This document shows positions 1 through 12,580 of a stretch of 64,000 bases of DNA, piece after piece. The notes under the pieces were generated by a model. That model was not told the DNA's origin and made no database searches. It saw nothing but the letters and a program-made list of their open reading frames with translations. Position 1 is the first letter of the stretch. Each line of letters starts with the position of its first letter. Origin of the DNA: Bugulina stolonifera (lineage: Eukaryota; Bryozoa; Gymnolaemata; Cheilostomatida; Bugulidae); NCBI GenBank assembly GCA_935421135.1, contig OW285197.1, forward strand, positions 7,314,223-7,378,222. The letters are read 5' to 3'. The position numbers and the translations under genes were made by a program.

Positions 1-92
1 CTAGTATACTAAGTACTAAGTATAAATTGTATAACTCAGTAATATAAACTGTTGGTTGCTGCTCATTAATTGGTAGTATGTGTGTGTTGTAG

Positions 93-3000
93 GGGCACCT
101 GCTGGTGATATGACAAATATTACACAGTCACAACGGACACCTGCTGCTAGCGTGGCAAGGAGACCCTCTAGTAAGTACAACTAAACAAGAGTCACACAGG
201 GTACCTGTCCATAAGTGACACTCCAGGCCTATGAACATTTGGCAATTTTATGGACACAGACAGGATAGCATAATTATAAGACATATAAATAATACGTGAT
301 TTATATGTATATAGGTTCTACATATGCATGCACAGCTATTATAGTTATATACACCTACATGTATTATCTATATTGGAAGACGGAGCATAATGCTTGTAGA
401 CTATATTATCGCAGGAAATTTTCAACATTAAGTTTATTTATTGTATTTTCTTTTAAATTTCAAAGCAATATAAACTGATAAGATGAGTACATATAAGATT
501 ATGGTTAGCTGAGGTCAATGTAGTAGTACAGGTGATGTGGGGATAACTCCTGTCTGGGTTTAGTATGGAAGGACAACTCTAGGGGTGGTGGTAGCACTAG
601 TGGTAATAGTAGAAGGCTGGCTGTGCATGTCTGCTTCGCTTATATAGTACATAGCATACACACATGTAGTACATTATACACACATGTGATAGCTATAGTG
701 TACACACGTAGTACACAGACTACACAACATGTGGTACACAGACTACACAACATGTGGTACACAGTATACACAAGTATACACACATGTAGCAGATAGAATA
801 CACACACTTAGTACACTGTATGACTACATGTACGCTAGTACGTAGTGTTCACGCGCATAGTGCATGTTTTAGATGAAAGCCAGAGAAGTGCAGCTAATAC
901 TAACATTTCCTCTCAAACACCACCAATGAAACACAAGAAATCTGACAAATCATCACGTCCGGTCCCTCCCACCAGGACAGTTACAGCCAATCACAGGAGT
1001 GAATCATTCAGTGGTAGGTAGCCCTTTCTATAATTACTCTATAGTATTTGTGAACAGTACCCATGCACTGACTCCCTATATTTTTATGTCTGTTCGTCTT
1101 GTCTGTCTGTTAATCAGGTACACTGTGTTCACTGTTTGTGAGTGTGGAGTACACTACCTAGGTTTATGTATGTCTGTCTGTTTGTCTGTCTGTGTACATT
1201 TACTGCTAGTCAGGTACTGCATGCTATGTGTGCTTTAACGACCCTAAGTATTCGCTGTTTGGGAGTGTGAAATGTGTGAATATAAAAGATGCATACGCTG
1301 TATACATGATCCATGTGTTGCAGATGAAGAGAGGCACTCTTTGAAAGGAGGACAGTTTTCTGGCAATGTCTCTGCCACTCACCACCTACAGCAACCTCTG
1401 TCTTCAGTCCTCAGACATAACAGAAGGTTTGCCCAACTCTTTACTAAATATCTACCTACAATGTAAACGTCTTCTGTAACCATGGTTACACATGCTGTCG
1501 TGTGATTGGCTGGTTGTTCTCTTCAATGGATCACTTGGTAGATTGTGAAAGGCTCTCACTAGACTGACCCCGTTGTCTGTTATTTTGACTTCTTCCATTT
1601 GTTATTACAATGTATTTGCATGTTAAACTGTTGGACCATTTGGTGACATTCTCTCTTTAAAGCAACCAATCACTGCCTTTCTTTCTTTAAAGTAGCCAAT
1701 AACTGCCTGTCTTTCTTTAGATCTCGTGAATTTGAAGATCTGCCTAACTTAAGATCTGCTTCTGAAGGTTTTGATGACTCGGCTGCTTTATCCGAGCCCT
1801 TGACCTCTTCAGTAATATCATCTCATTCAAGCCACAGTAAGATGGGAGCGAGTATAGAACCCGAAGACATCCGTGTAGCTCTAGAAAAGTTTGGGACAAT
1901 TCCCAAGTCTTCTCGAATAGGTGCTTATCTAGGTGAGTAATGTGTGGTAGTAGGGACATTGTATTACATGGAGTGGGGATGTTATATTCCATGTAGTGGG
2001 GACACTATATTACATCTAGTGGGGACACTAGATTACATGGAGTGGGGACGTTATATTCCATGTAGTGGGGACACTATATTACATCTAGTGGGGACATCAT
2101 GTCACATGTAGTGGGGATGCTCTATTGTAGTGGAATTGTATGCTTATTCTGTTTTATACAGACAACAGTCGCAAATACTGTACCCCTGGTGAGATTTACT
2201 TTATTTGCTCCACTTTGTTTATTTGCAGCTTTATCTATTGTGCATTGTCAGTGTATTCTAATGTTCACTCTGTATTCACTCTTGCTACCCATACTTTGTA
2301 CTTCTACTCGTATGCCTGTCTGTGCGTCTTCAGTATTCTATCATATATTAGTACATGTACAATGATTATATATGCACTAAAGGTGGCAACTCCTTTTTCT
2401 GGGGCTTATAATTTGATTCTGTATGCATTGAAGTGAAGTTGAATAACGGAATTACTGGGTAGCCTTTAGACAGCACTTCAGTGAGAGCAATGTTCTGATT
2501 GGTCACTATTAGTTAATAGAATATGATGTAAGATTTGACAGCTTGATCTACATTATTGGTTTTATCTTTGGGGTGAGGATGAGTGGCATATATATTCCTC
2601 TACTATTCCTCTACTATTCCTCTACTATTCCTCTACTATTCCTCTACTATTCCTCTACTATTCCTCTACTATTCCTCTACTATTCCTCTACTATTCCTCT
2701 ACTATTCCTCTACTATTCCTCTACTATTCCTCTACTATTCCTCTACTATTCCTCTACTATTCCTCTACTATTCCTCTACTATTCCTCTACTATTCCTCTA
2801 CTATTCCTCTACTATTCCTCTACTATTCCTCTACTATTCCTCTACTATTCCTCTACTATTCCTCTACTATTCCTCTACTATTCCTCTACTATTCCTCTAC
2901 TATTCCTCTACTATTCCTCTACTATTCCTCTACTATTCCTCTACTATTCCTCTACTATTCCTCTACTATTCCTCTACTATTCCTCTACTATTCCTCTACT

Positions 3001-6000
3001 ATTCCTCTACTATTCCTCTACTATTCCTCTACTATTCCTCTACTATTCCTCTACTATTCCTCTACTATTCCTCTACTATTCCTCTACTATTCCTCTACTA
3101 TTCCTCTACTATTCCTCTACTATTCCTCTACTATTCCTCTACTATTCCTCTACTATTCCTCTACTATTCCTCTACTATTCCTCTACTATTCCTCTACTAT
3201 TCCTCTACTATTCCTCTACTATTCCTCTACTATTCCTCTACTATTCCTCTACTATTCCTCTACTATTCCTCTACTATTCCTCTACTATTCCTCTACTATT
3301 CCTCTACTATTCCTCTACTATTCCTCTACTATTCCTCTACTATTCCTCTACTATTCCTCTACTATTCCTCTACTATTCCTCTACTATTCCTCTACTATTC
3401 CTCTACTATTCCTCTACTATTCCTCTACTATTCCTCTACTATTCCTCTACTATTCCTCTACTATTCCTCTACTATTCCTCTACTATTCCTCTACTATTCC
3501 TCTACTATTCCTCTACTATTCCTCTACTATTCCTCTACTATTCCTCTACTATTCCTCTACTATTCCTCTACTATTCCTCTACTATTCCTCTACTATTCCT
3601 CTACTATTCCTCTACTATTCCTCTACTATTCCTCTACTATTCCTCTACTATTCCTCTACTATTCCTCTACTATTCCTCTACTATTCCTCTACTATTCCTC
3701 TACTATTCCTCTACTATTCCTCTACTATTCCTCTACTATTCCTCTACTATTCCTCTACTATTCCTCTACTATTCCTCTACTATTCCTCTACTATTCCTCT
3801 ACTATTCCTCTACTATTCCTCTACTATTCCTCTACTATTCCTCTACTATTCCTCTACTATTCCTCTACTATTCCTCTACTATTCCTCTACTATTCCTCTA
3901 CTATTCCTCTACTATTCCTCTACTATTCCTCTACTATTCCTCTACTATTCCTCTACTATTCCTCTACTATTCCTCTACTATTCCTCTACTATTCCTCTAC
4001 TATTCCTCTACTATTCCTCTACTATTCCTCTACTATTCCTCTACTATTCCTCTACTATTCCTCTACTATTCCTCTACTATTCCTCTACTATTCCTCTACT
4101 ATTCCTCTACTATTCCTCTACTATTCCTCTACTATTCCTCTACTATTCCTCTACTATTTACACACAAGTTTCTACACACATCGTATCTATTATGTGCATT
4201 GTACAGCGTCTATGGAACAACACAAGCAGACAGTACAACAGCAGCAACAGGTGCCCTCTGCTTCTTCATCTGGTAGATCTTCTGCTCCATCTCCTAGACA
4301 CCTACCGGCAGGTGGTGGTGACAGGTTCTCTCAGAGTATGAGTGAGAAGAGAGGAAGAAACATCAACTCTAACATAGGTCAGTATGCCTGACTGGAAGTA
4401 CATGTATTTTATTAGATATAATATATTGTGTTAGGTACACAACGTATACCTTATACCTATTATATACATGTGTATTGTGTATGTGCTCTGTGTAGTTTAG
4501 TTTGTTTTAACACTTTGTAGCATGGAATGACTTGGTTTGGATCCTTACATTAAGTTGTATCTGTATTCAAGAGATATTCTTAGCTACGACTGGCACCTCT
4601 ACGCTACTTATATATGTATATATGTGTTGACAGGTAAAAGGCCACCTGTAGGTTCTGCGCCCTGGTCTAAGGTGAATCAAGAAGCTGCCATGATGGAGGC
4701 AGCCACAGCAAGAGCTGCCGCTGCTGGCAGACCGTCTCATGATCAGCATACGTCACAAAATCAATCTCCTAATAGTCTACCCTATCCCTCTAGTCAGGCT
4801 AACATACAGTTCCCTCCTCCTCCTTCACAGCCACCAACCAATCACAGACAGGTAGGTATCAGTATTAGCCAATAACACGCAGGCGGATATCAATCAGTAT
4901 TAACCAATCACACACAGATAGATATTAGTATGAGCCAATCACACACAGGTTTTATTCAGTATCATTCAAGCACAGACAGTCTCGGGTCCAAACCTACATG
5001 TAGTTCAGGATGGGCTATTTGACTTGCACTCTGGGTTGCTCACAAATAAATTTTTTGACAAAAATATTGTTGTACGGTGTCGCTTGTATCAGTGTTAGCC
5101 AATCACAGACAGGTATGCGTTGACATTAGCCAATCACAGACAGGTATTTGTTAGCATTAGCCAATCACAGACGGCATGTATATGTTGTGTGGTTTCTCTT
5201 GTAGAGCCCGTCGTTGTCTACGACTAGGAACATGATGTCACACATTGCTGAGGAAGCGGCGAGGAGAAAACCTGGTGCTGCGTTACCCCCTCCGACTAGC
5301 TGCAATACACAAGCCAGTACTAGTGCTACTATTACTAGTACTACTGGTACTGGTAGTGAACACAGTCAAACTAACTCACCACCTTCTAAACCTAACAGGA
5401 CAGTGAATGAAACCTCTGGAGCTAATACAGGTACACTGTTTTATTGACTAAGTATATACTAATAGCGATCGAATCTGGTTGGTCGGCTATCAACACGTTT
5501 TAGAACGTTTAGGGCTCTGAATTGACTGATGTCAAATTTATGGCTGTTTAATTTTAGGGGAGTCGAATGCAGCCCCTTCCTCCACAGGTTTGGAGCAAGG
5601 AGCTACCACTCTAGAGCTGTCTCATAGAGATAACAGAACTGTATTCACGCTCAATACATCAAACCCTGTTGATAGAGACACAAATGTAGCCTCGTTTTCT
5701 AGCACTAACAATAACAACAGTACGGGTGGCGGTGATACCAGCCCTCAGAACAGCGAGCAAAGTGAACACATTGACACTAATCAATCAGAAGATAATTTTC
5801 AGTCTATAGCCAACCGTAGGTCTAAGTTACTAGAGAAACTAACAGTTAAATCTCCTTCCCCATCGCAAACATCACAAACTAAACCAGTAATGGAGGTGAA
5901 GCCAACACCAAACAGCCACCAGAGTAACGTAACAGAGCATAATCAGGGGAGTAAGCCTGCTGCCTATCCTAAACCTAAACCTAAGCCATCCTTTAAGAAG

Positions 6001-6812
6001 GGTGCTAAGCAGAGGGCACCTGTTCAGACACCGACACAATCTAACCAAAGAGCTGATACTGGTAAGGGTTGACTGTCTTTGATTTGTCTACTGACATGTA
6101 ATGTTATGATTGAACTTGGGTCCTTGTCTGTAAGCTATCATTATACTACCTTTAGCAGATAGTCTTAGTTTCCTCACAGCTTACTGATGCTCATAACAGC
6201 AACTTTTACTCCGAATGTAACCATCCATGATAGATGCTTTTACATGTCTGTCAATTTATTGGTACGCATAACAAGCAATCTTGCCCATCTCTCTTTCTAC
6301 TGACACCTGGGACAGTTACTCACAATAATAATGTTTTTCTACAGACAGGCAATCACCTGCTGCGCAATTGCTGGTCAATGAAGCATTAACTCTCATAGAT
6401 ACGAATAGAGTCGGGTGGACGAAGGACCTTGACCCCTTCATTCGGTGAGTAACATTGATCTCATGTATATTGCTATTTCTTTTGTCATTTCCAGCAACTT
6501 AAAACTAGGATATTACATGGACTGTATTGATACCATGATATCTACTTGTGCCATGAAGTGTACACCTCGTGTAACAGGAACATTGCTCTATCCATTTAAA
6601 ATTGTATCCATTCCATGAGCAATACACAGCAGCATTACTTTACATGTAGGTTGGCACGTGAGCACACAGAACAAATACCTCTACACTCCAAGTATGCGTA
6701 CAGAGAGGCAGTGAGTGAACTTAGCAGACTCTGTGGGCAGCAGGAGGACACTGGACTTAAACAACAAGTCAATCAATTGCTTACCCAGCTAGTAGAGACT
6801 GTACAGAGGTGA
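93..6812 (+). CDS. ABL: ABL tyrosine kinase, C-terminal part (5' partial)
   Basis: Ten exons, one frame of 637 residues to the stop: 93-170, 873-1013, 1324-1426, 1721-1932, 4207-4377, 4634-4851, 5205-5430, 5558-6061, 6345-6444, 6650-6812. The first exon begins mid-codon, so SH3, SH2 and kinase domains must lie before the window. Most of the protein is low complexity (Ser, Gln, Thr, Pro) with SH3-ligand-like PVPPTR and PPPPSQPP and a basic KHKK stretch. The last about 85 residues are the recognisable part: KYAYREAVSELSRL and the terminal LVETVQR line up with the F-actin-binding four-helix domain of vertebrate ABL, which as I recall has KFAFREAINKLE and ends DIVQR. Family role: a cytoplasmic/nuclear tyrosine kinase that links receptor and integrin signals to actin. 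Identity rests on this C-terminal domain; the kinase itself is not visible here. Confidence 0.82.
171..872 (+). other. ABL intron with short tandem repeats
   Basis: Intron between the first two visible ABL exons. It holds a 22-bp direct duplication around 719-760 (unit containing ACACAACATGTGGTACACAG) and many ACATGT palindromes. No coding sequence is evident. Confidence 0.6.
1949..2127 (+). repeat. 23-bp tandem repeat in ABL intron 4
   Basis: About eight copies of a 23-bp unit (TAGTGGGGACACTATATTAC plus three bases) begin 17 bases after the donor at 1932. Alternate copies share variants, giving a higher-order period of about 92 bp. The unit shares ATCTAG with the exon end, so it may be seeded at the junction, but that link is weak. 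Confidence 0.75.
2594..4158. repeat. 11-bp minisatellite, about 142 uninterrupted copies
   Basis: Unit CTACTATTCCT, repeated without a visible mismatch for 1565 bp inside ABL intron 4. Because 11 is not a multiple of three and the unit contains no stop on the + strand, all three + frames cycle through the same 11-residue peptide and stay open. The open frames over this block are therefore artefacts. The homogeneity suggests a recently expanded array, or assembly collapse or expansion. Confidence 0.95.
4836..5178 (+). repeat. Tandem copies of an ABL exon end and donor
   Basis: The sixth ABL exon of the window ends CCAATCACAGACAG followed by gtaggtatcagtattag. The same block recurs in the intron at about 4868, 4903, 4936, 5098, 5131 and 5161, with copies at 5098 and 5131 keeping CAATCACAGACAGgtat intact. 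Unit length is about 31-35 bp. Confidence 0.75.
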
Positions 6813-7926
6813 TGGTCTCTCTCTTATTGGTTGAGTCGACTCATATAATGCCTTCTGATTGGTTGAAAGGTCTGTCATTGACTATTAAGTTGATCTAGTC
6901 GCCTAGACAGTATACTATAGCTTGAGCACCTTACACCTCGCAAGTGTAGCCCAAGTACCTACACAGTGTCAGTGTAGGCTGAGATCCACACCTTACAAGT
7001 GCAGCCCTAGTACCTACACAGTATCAGTGCAGCCTCACTCCCTACACTGTATACGTTGTGCATATTATTTATAATTTGAACAGACGAACATGCTCAATCT
7101 ATGTGTTGATCACACTAAATATTACTTACACATAGACAGTACACTGTACTTATCTGGACCCCCAAGACTCCTCCCTTCTACAATCCTATACCACTACTTC
7201 TCCATGTATCATCTACTTCAATATCATCGCCTCTCACCAACCACTCTCTTTGCATAGATAATATCACATTTAATTATTTTTTTTAGATAGAATAATTATA
7301 TTGTTGATTGATAATTATTTGTATGTATATATTCAATGCTAGCCAATAGTATTGCTTTATATCTTATGGTATATAATTTTTATCATTTTATACCAAAATG
7401 AACAGTATTGTTTGTTAAAACAAGTATCTTGTGAAACGTCGTATTTCTACTTGTGTGGTCTACCGAGTATTCTCCCTCTACTGACACTTTGTTAGTTGGT
7501 GTCATTGGTGCTTGGTGGTGGTGGTAGACATCTTACAGCAGGTGGCGTCAGAGCACTTGCTGGTACTTGACATTTGAATTCACTATCCCATATCATGAGA
7601 ATGTAATTTCATATCATATACTGTATATTTTTTGTTGTTTTACTACAGGAATGTATAAAATATATACAAGTTGAAATATCTACTACGTAGTTGTTTAGTC
7701 ACTCCAATCCTATACAGTGACCATTGTATAAGAGTTATCCTACTACAAACGAAACAATCCCCAAGAGGGCACAACTCCCTAATTGATGTGGCTAATTCAA
7801 ATTGTAGGTATTTTTATAATATAATTCTTTATTTTGCATCAGTGTAGTTTAATAATACATATAACTCAAAGTTTCAAGCTACAGTTACTGTGGTGGCGAT
7901 GACACAACTCTTATTCAGTTTAGTTA
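6813..7926. other. ABL 3' flank and convergent intergenic region
   Basis: Non-coding between two convergent genes. About 6928-7035 holds two diverged copies of a roughly 70-bp unit containing AGTACCTACACAGT. The rest is AT-rich. No strong AATAAA for ABL was picked out. Confidence 0.5.
7828..7833 (-). promoter_or_regulatory. Poly(A) signal for the ShKT gene
   Basis: AATAAA on the minus strand, 94 bases past the stop codon of the minus-strand gene that ends at 7927. Confidence 0.6.
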
Positions 7927-9840
7927 TTAGTAACCGGTAGCTGCTTGTCCCTGCTGCTTATCTGGGAATATGACGTCAAGATCATTGCAGGCCCTGTAAC
8001 AGATAGACATTACTACTGATAATGTCAATGCGAAAGCAGATAAGTTTTTTTAGACACAATGGCCATGCAGTGGCCAACAATCTCTTCCTAATGATTGGCT
8101 AATAAAATCCTCTTTCTGATTGGCTAGTGAAGGTGTAAGTTACTTACGCACAGGATCTGTAGCAGTTCTCATGCATCCAGTGGAAGTAGGGACTACCAAT
8201 GTGACAGTGACCCAGTCTGATGTGACTCTGACACTTGGTCATACTAACTGTGTCCTTGCAGAGAGCTGAGTAGAATACAAGTAATAAATTGTAATACAAC
8301 ACCAGTACTACCGTTATGCTAATGCAACATGGATAATATTGTAATACAGCATGAGTAATATCATGGTACAACAGAAATAATCTCATGATGTAGCACAGGT
8401 AATTTTGTTCTACAACCAAAGTAATATCATGATATAAAGAGTAGTTTTGTAGCACAACGAAAATAATATAATACCAAACCAGTAGTAGCATAATGCAACC
8501 AACATAATATCAAATACAACAAAAGTAATAAATTGTACTATGCAACACATACACACTGAAAAGTGAGGTGCATTTATGTAAATATAATACATACTGGGGG
8601 GCTTGGTGACCGGTGGTGGTCTGTGGTGAAGGTCATCATAAGAGATCTGACCAAGTTGAATAAGCAGCGTGATCAGCTCTTCTGTGGCCAGAGCTGAGGC
8701 TTGCTGTAACATATAGACAACACATGTGTTGTGCATGTATGAAACATTATATTGTGGTAATATCTAGTATACTGTGGTAGAATGCAGCGTATACTGTGGC
8801 AGTATGTAGTATACACTGTGGCAGTACATGTATGTATATAGTATATAATGCGGTGGTATGTAGCATAGACTGGTAGTATGTAGTATATATATGTACTGCA
8901 GTGGTAATATGTACCATGCACATGTTCTGAGTTATATACAATGCATGTGGTGATACTCACAGCTCCATTGTCAGCACATTTTGTAGATTTATAGCCTGTG
9001 TCCCTATCGGTTACACTGGCACAATTTCCTTCTGCTACAATTCTTAGAGCTCTGCCGGAAATCACAGTCTACAAGTTTAATAAAATTTATCATAATTATA
9101 ATACATAGAATAACCAGAAGACGGATCTCATAAATTGACTCACTGTGTTATCTAGAATATAGACAAATCGACTGCCAATGACTGGTTAATACGAAGCCCA
9201 GCCTCATTTTGAGAAAAAATCGCATGCGCATCATAAGCTCAAGTCTAGTTTGAAACTTTCAGTGAACCAGTTAAGCCAACACTCGGATGATCTCCATACA
9301 CATTCCAGATCTTCAAAGATACTTTTCTCGTCAAAGAAACAATAATTAGGCAGACAATACTCTGACTGATTTGCACTAAAACCTCTACATGTACTCGTAC
9401 AGAGAATGATATTTAAACCGCTTTGTATACACATGCACATGTATGTAAATATAATGGTAATAAAACTACCTACGTCCTTGACATTGTTGGGCCCGTTGAT
9501 CCCACTGAAGAAGTTTGCTAAACCATTGAGTACGACACCAGCCACGGCGACTCCAGTCAGAACAGCTCTCTTTTCCTTCTCTACGACATGAGCCTCCTTC
9601 TCATGCTCAGCACTTGTGAGGGTTAGTAACACGACACATCCCACAGACACTGAATCAAAGACATGCAAATAATGCTTGTTCAAAAGCATTCATATGTGTA
9701 ATTTATGTATAGATATGATATTTATATAACATGTCCATTGCTTTTTCAACTAGACATTGTTACAAATTATAGTGCTACGTGTATATATTGGGAGAGAAGT
9801 TGAACCTACCACAGAGGGGAAAATATGTCACCCGTACCAT
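7927..9840 (-). CDS. Small secreted protein with a ShKT cysteine domain
   Basis: Six exons (9810-9840, 9474-9649, 8961-9068, 8595-8703, 8148-8265, 7927-7993) join in one frame of 202 residues. The start ATG opens a typical signal peptide split by intron 1: a short basic start, a hydrophobic core ending LLTLTSA, then a charged EHEKE stretch. A KEKR site follows, then a Gly/Val-rich hydrophobic run (GVAVAGVVLNGLANFF), a segment with two cysteines, a leucine-rich helix, a proline-rich linker, and from about residue 143 a six-cysteine ShKT pattern with CKD, GHC, NCYRSC and a final C, two residues between the last two cysteines. ShKT domains occur in metalloproteases, oxidases, potassium-channel blockers and many unknown secreted proteins, so no activity can be inferred. 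The full-length protein is not one I recognise. Confidence 0.78.
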
Positions 9841-10507
9841 GATGCAGTTTATATTGAGTGAGAACCTGCAAGGCTTGTACCCACGGCAGTGTGTGAACTG
9901 GCATGTGCAGCAGGTGTTATATAATGCCAAGGAACATGCACAAGTTGGAGATAGTGGCACAAGTTTCTGTGCAAATATTGCAAGGTGTACACTCTAACAT
10001 AAGTGAAGTATCAATATATCAATTATAATAGGCTTCCCCAAGTAGTCATGTAACGTTTTGCAATAGCCAAAATTGATCAATAATTTGTCGAGAGTTGTCT
10101 GCTCTGGCCTATTATTAGTATATTGAAGAGACAATTCCAAGTTCACATCTTTATGAAATAGCATAATATCATTATTTTATTACTTTGTTCATTAGATAAC
10201 AAAACAATATACATTTATAAGAAAAGCTGACATAACTAGAACTTATCTGCATAAGCTTATATCAACACTAGGCTGTACTTGAACTGATGACATCACTAGG
10301 TAACTACGTAAACCAATGACATCTAATCACATAGCATAGCCAGCAGATTGATTATCAAGTATTGGAACGACTAATTTAGAAGAGTATGTTACATAATATA
10401 CAGTTCAGCAATCACAAGCTACTATTTGGACCATGTTTATAGGAGAGACAGATAGATGTGCCACTGGTTGCTCTAGTGTACTAGTAGAATAGCGGACTTG
10501 TCCACTT
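9841..10507. other. Intergenic region
   Basis: Lies between the 5' end of the ShKT gene and the 3' end of OSTC, which are both on the minus strand. AT-rich, with no supported coding sequence. It probably carries the promoter of the ShKT gene and the 3'UTR of OSTC. Confidence 0.5.
10176..10181 (-). promoter_or_regulatory. Candidate poly(A) signal for OSTC
   Basis: AATAAA on the minus strand 327 bases past the OSTC stop codon, which would give a 3'UTR of about 350 bases. Confidence 0.4.
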
Positions 10508-11572
10508 TTAGCTTGAAAGGTATCCCCTGTAACAACAAAGAATATATTTTATTACCATAAATTCTATATATAGGCCTACACAAGGTACAAAAATACACAT
10601 ATACATAATAATAATTATACAGAATATGAAACACATTTCAATTTGAGATGTGATGTCCATATAGCAATAGCCAAAAATAGTAGTTGTAAATGAGTTAAAG
10701 TAACAATTGTGGTACAACAAGGTCTGCAGAGTAAGAGTGGCGATTAGTCACTAACACTAAACATCTAACACATAGCTACGCCTATATTATACTAACTAAC
10801 ACTAGCAGTTATATTATACTAACTAATACTACTTACGGTAGCTTCATTCTCATGAACACTCGGAGCATGAAGAAAGAGACTAGTATACTTCCAATGCCGA
10901 GCAAAAGAAGGAGAGTTCTATTAAGTTTAGGGGTGAGCGGATTGTTGGTGCGATCCAAGATGATAAATCCCATACCTCCCAGAGCAAAAAGGAAGCTCGA
11001 GGCTAAACCTTCCATTATATACTGGGCATTGATGCGGTATGGCATAAAGGCTACAGGTCTAGAGTGTCCTCTCTCATCTGTTGTGGAGCCTATGCTAGGT
11101 GGCTCTACTATTACGTCGTATATCACACCTGAAAAATCCACATCATTAGATCAATAGCAAGTTAGCACTATATGTAGTTAATTGCTATAGCACACCTTAC
11201 TATTTCAAGCATTGGAAGAGAGATGTTGATGTGAGTGAAAAGTAGGCCTAGCCCTATAGTGTTTCGATCATCATAATAAATAGGGGAAAATTCAATTTCC
11301 TTTTATGATGATACTAGAATTAATATCGAAATATAAAGGCTAAAATTCAAAATGCGTCCAGTAAGTACATGTACGACTTTTTCTACTACTGTACATCATT
11401 GCTCTTAGATTTATCAATGACGCTTACCTCCAGTCACAAAAAAGTACGACACCATGGCTATACTAAAGACAGTCATTGCTGATGGCATTTTTATAAAACT
11501 GGGTTTCTTTAACTTCAAGTTTGGATGCTGTAAAATTGCAAAAGGGGCGGCATATACATGTTCTAAAACCAT
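10508..11572 (-). CDS. OSTC: OSTC, oligosaccharyltransferase complex subunit
   Basis: Three exons (11428-11572, 10837-11128, 10508-10526) give a complete 151-residue protein; the vertebrate protein is about 149. Highly conserved blocks are plain: [51 protein letters not shown] and the C-terminal FMRMKLPGYL. Three or four hydrophobic helices fit a small ER-membrane protein. Family role: subunit of the STT3A form of oligosaccharyltransferase, which N-glycosylates proteins as they enter the ER. The last exon encodes only the final six residues and the stop. The start ATG gives [11 protein letters not shown], matching the position of the vertebrate start. Confidence 0.97.
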
Positions 11573-12580
11573 GTTTATATTTTAGGAGAACCTTTTCAAT
11601 TAATTACAACAATTTCTTCGTCGGAAATGATTGTACGTGGCTAAAAAACATAACCGGACTCGCCAGAAATAGCTTGATAACCTTAGTGATGTGTTATAGT
11701 TCCTAATAGTTTATATAATAGCGGTGAAATAACTATTCCATGAGATATCAATGGCGTAAAGAAAACTGATAAAGGAACTAGGCATACGATGTGACCAATC
11801 GTGTAGCAGTTTGAGGCGTGCTTTTCAAAATAAATCCAATTATTATTATCATTATGCATTATTCAGATATGACTATGAGGCAGTTGTCCAAGTTTCTATA
11901 TTAAATGCTATAAAATTTGGTACAATGATAAACAGAACGGGTGTCAATGTCAACAGACCAAAAATATGCTGTTTATTTTGAAGAGTCTTGTACACAATCA
12001 TGTTAGCTTGCAATCTCGAATCTGTTTACAGATCTTACTAATCTTATCTTATCTTTATCTTACAAATATACTGTAATATTACTCACTGTGACTGTCAATT
12101 ATTAGTAAAGAAAAGTGTGTAAAACTGGGTTGTAAAAAGAGGCCCTTCACCACACATATTAATTATTGCTATTAAAATTAATGATCATGAGTATCACAAT
12201 CTATGATATCACTTTACCAGCTGAAAATTGAGCTCTAAATTCAAATTACAAAATAAAATTAAAATACATTTTTGATTATATTTTAATTTTTCAATTCAAT
12301 TTCACATTGAAACAAATTTCTATTCCATCATCAACATACGTACCATTGTCTTGTAATTATCGTGCTTATAACGTTGTGATTGTCCATTCACCAGGCCATT
12401 GGATCCGAGTTAGTTATAGGCCTAGGCCTAATCGACTATATTATCTGCAGACCTCTATCGTACTAAATCAAGCTGATTATTATAGGACAATGCATTGTAC
12501 TATAATAATCATTCTGATTATTATAGTGGTCTGCTGATATAACACAGTAAAGTTTCTAACACGGAAAAATTTCTACCAGT
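11573..12580. other. OSTC upstream region and retrotransposon 5' flank
   Basis: No gene is supported. The part near 11573 should hold the OSTC promoter. The rest is AT-rich. A 38-bp near-perfect palindrome lies at 12474-12511, close to where the retrotransposon begins. Confidence 0.5.
12474..12511. repeat. 38-bp near-perfect palindrome
   Basis: Arms TGATTATTATAGGACAATG and CATTGTACTATAATAATCA meet with no spacer and differ at one pair. A further partial copy of the TGATTATTATAG arm follows at 12514. Confidence 0.85.

Noticed and set aside
2543..4391. Long open frames of 577 and 602 codons
   Set aside because: They are translations of the 11-bp minisatellite, which has no stop in any + frame.
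10852..11157. 101-codon + strand frame
   Set aside because: Antisense shadow of OSTC exon 2, which is strongly conserved on the minus strand.
12307..12537. 76-codon frame before the retrotransposon
   Set aside because: No homology; it overlaps a palindrome and AT-rich flank, and does not join the reverse transcriptase frame.
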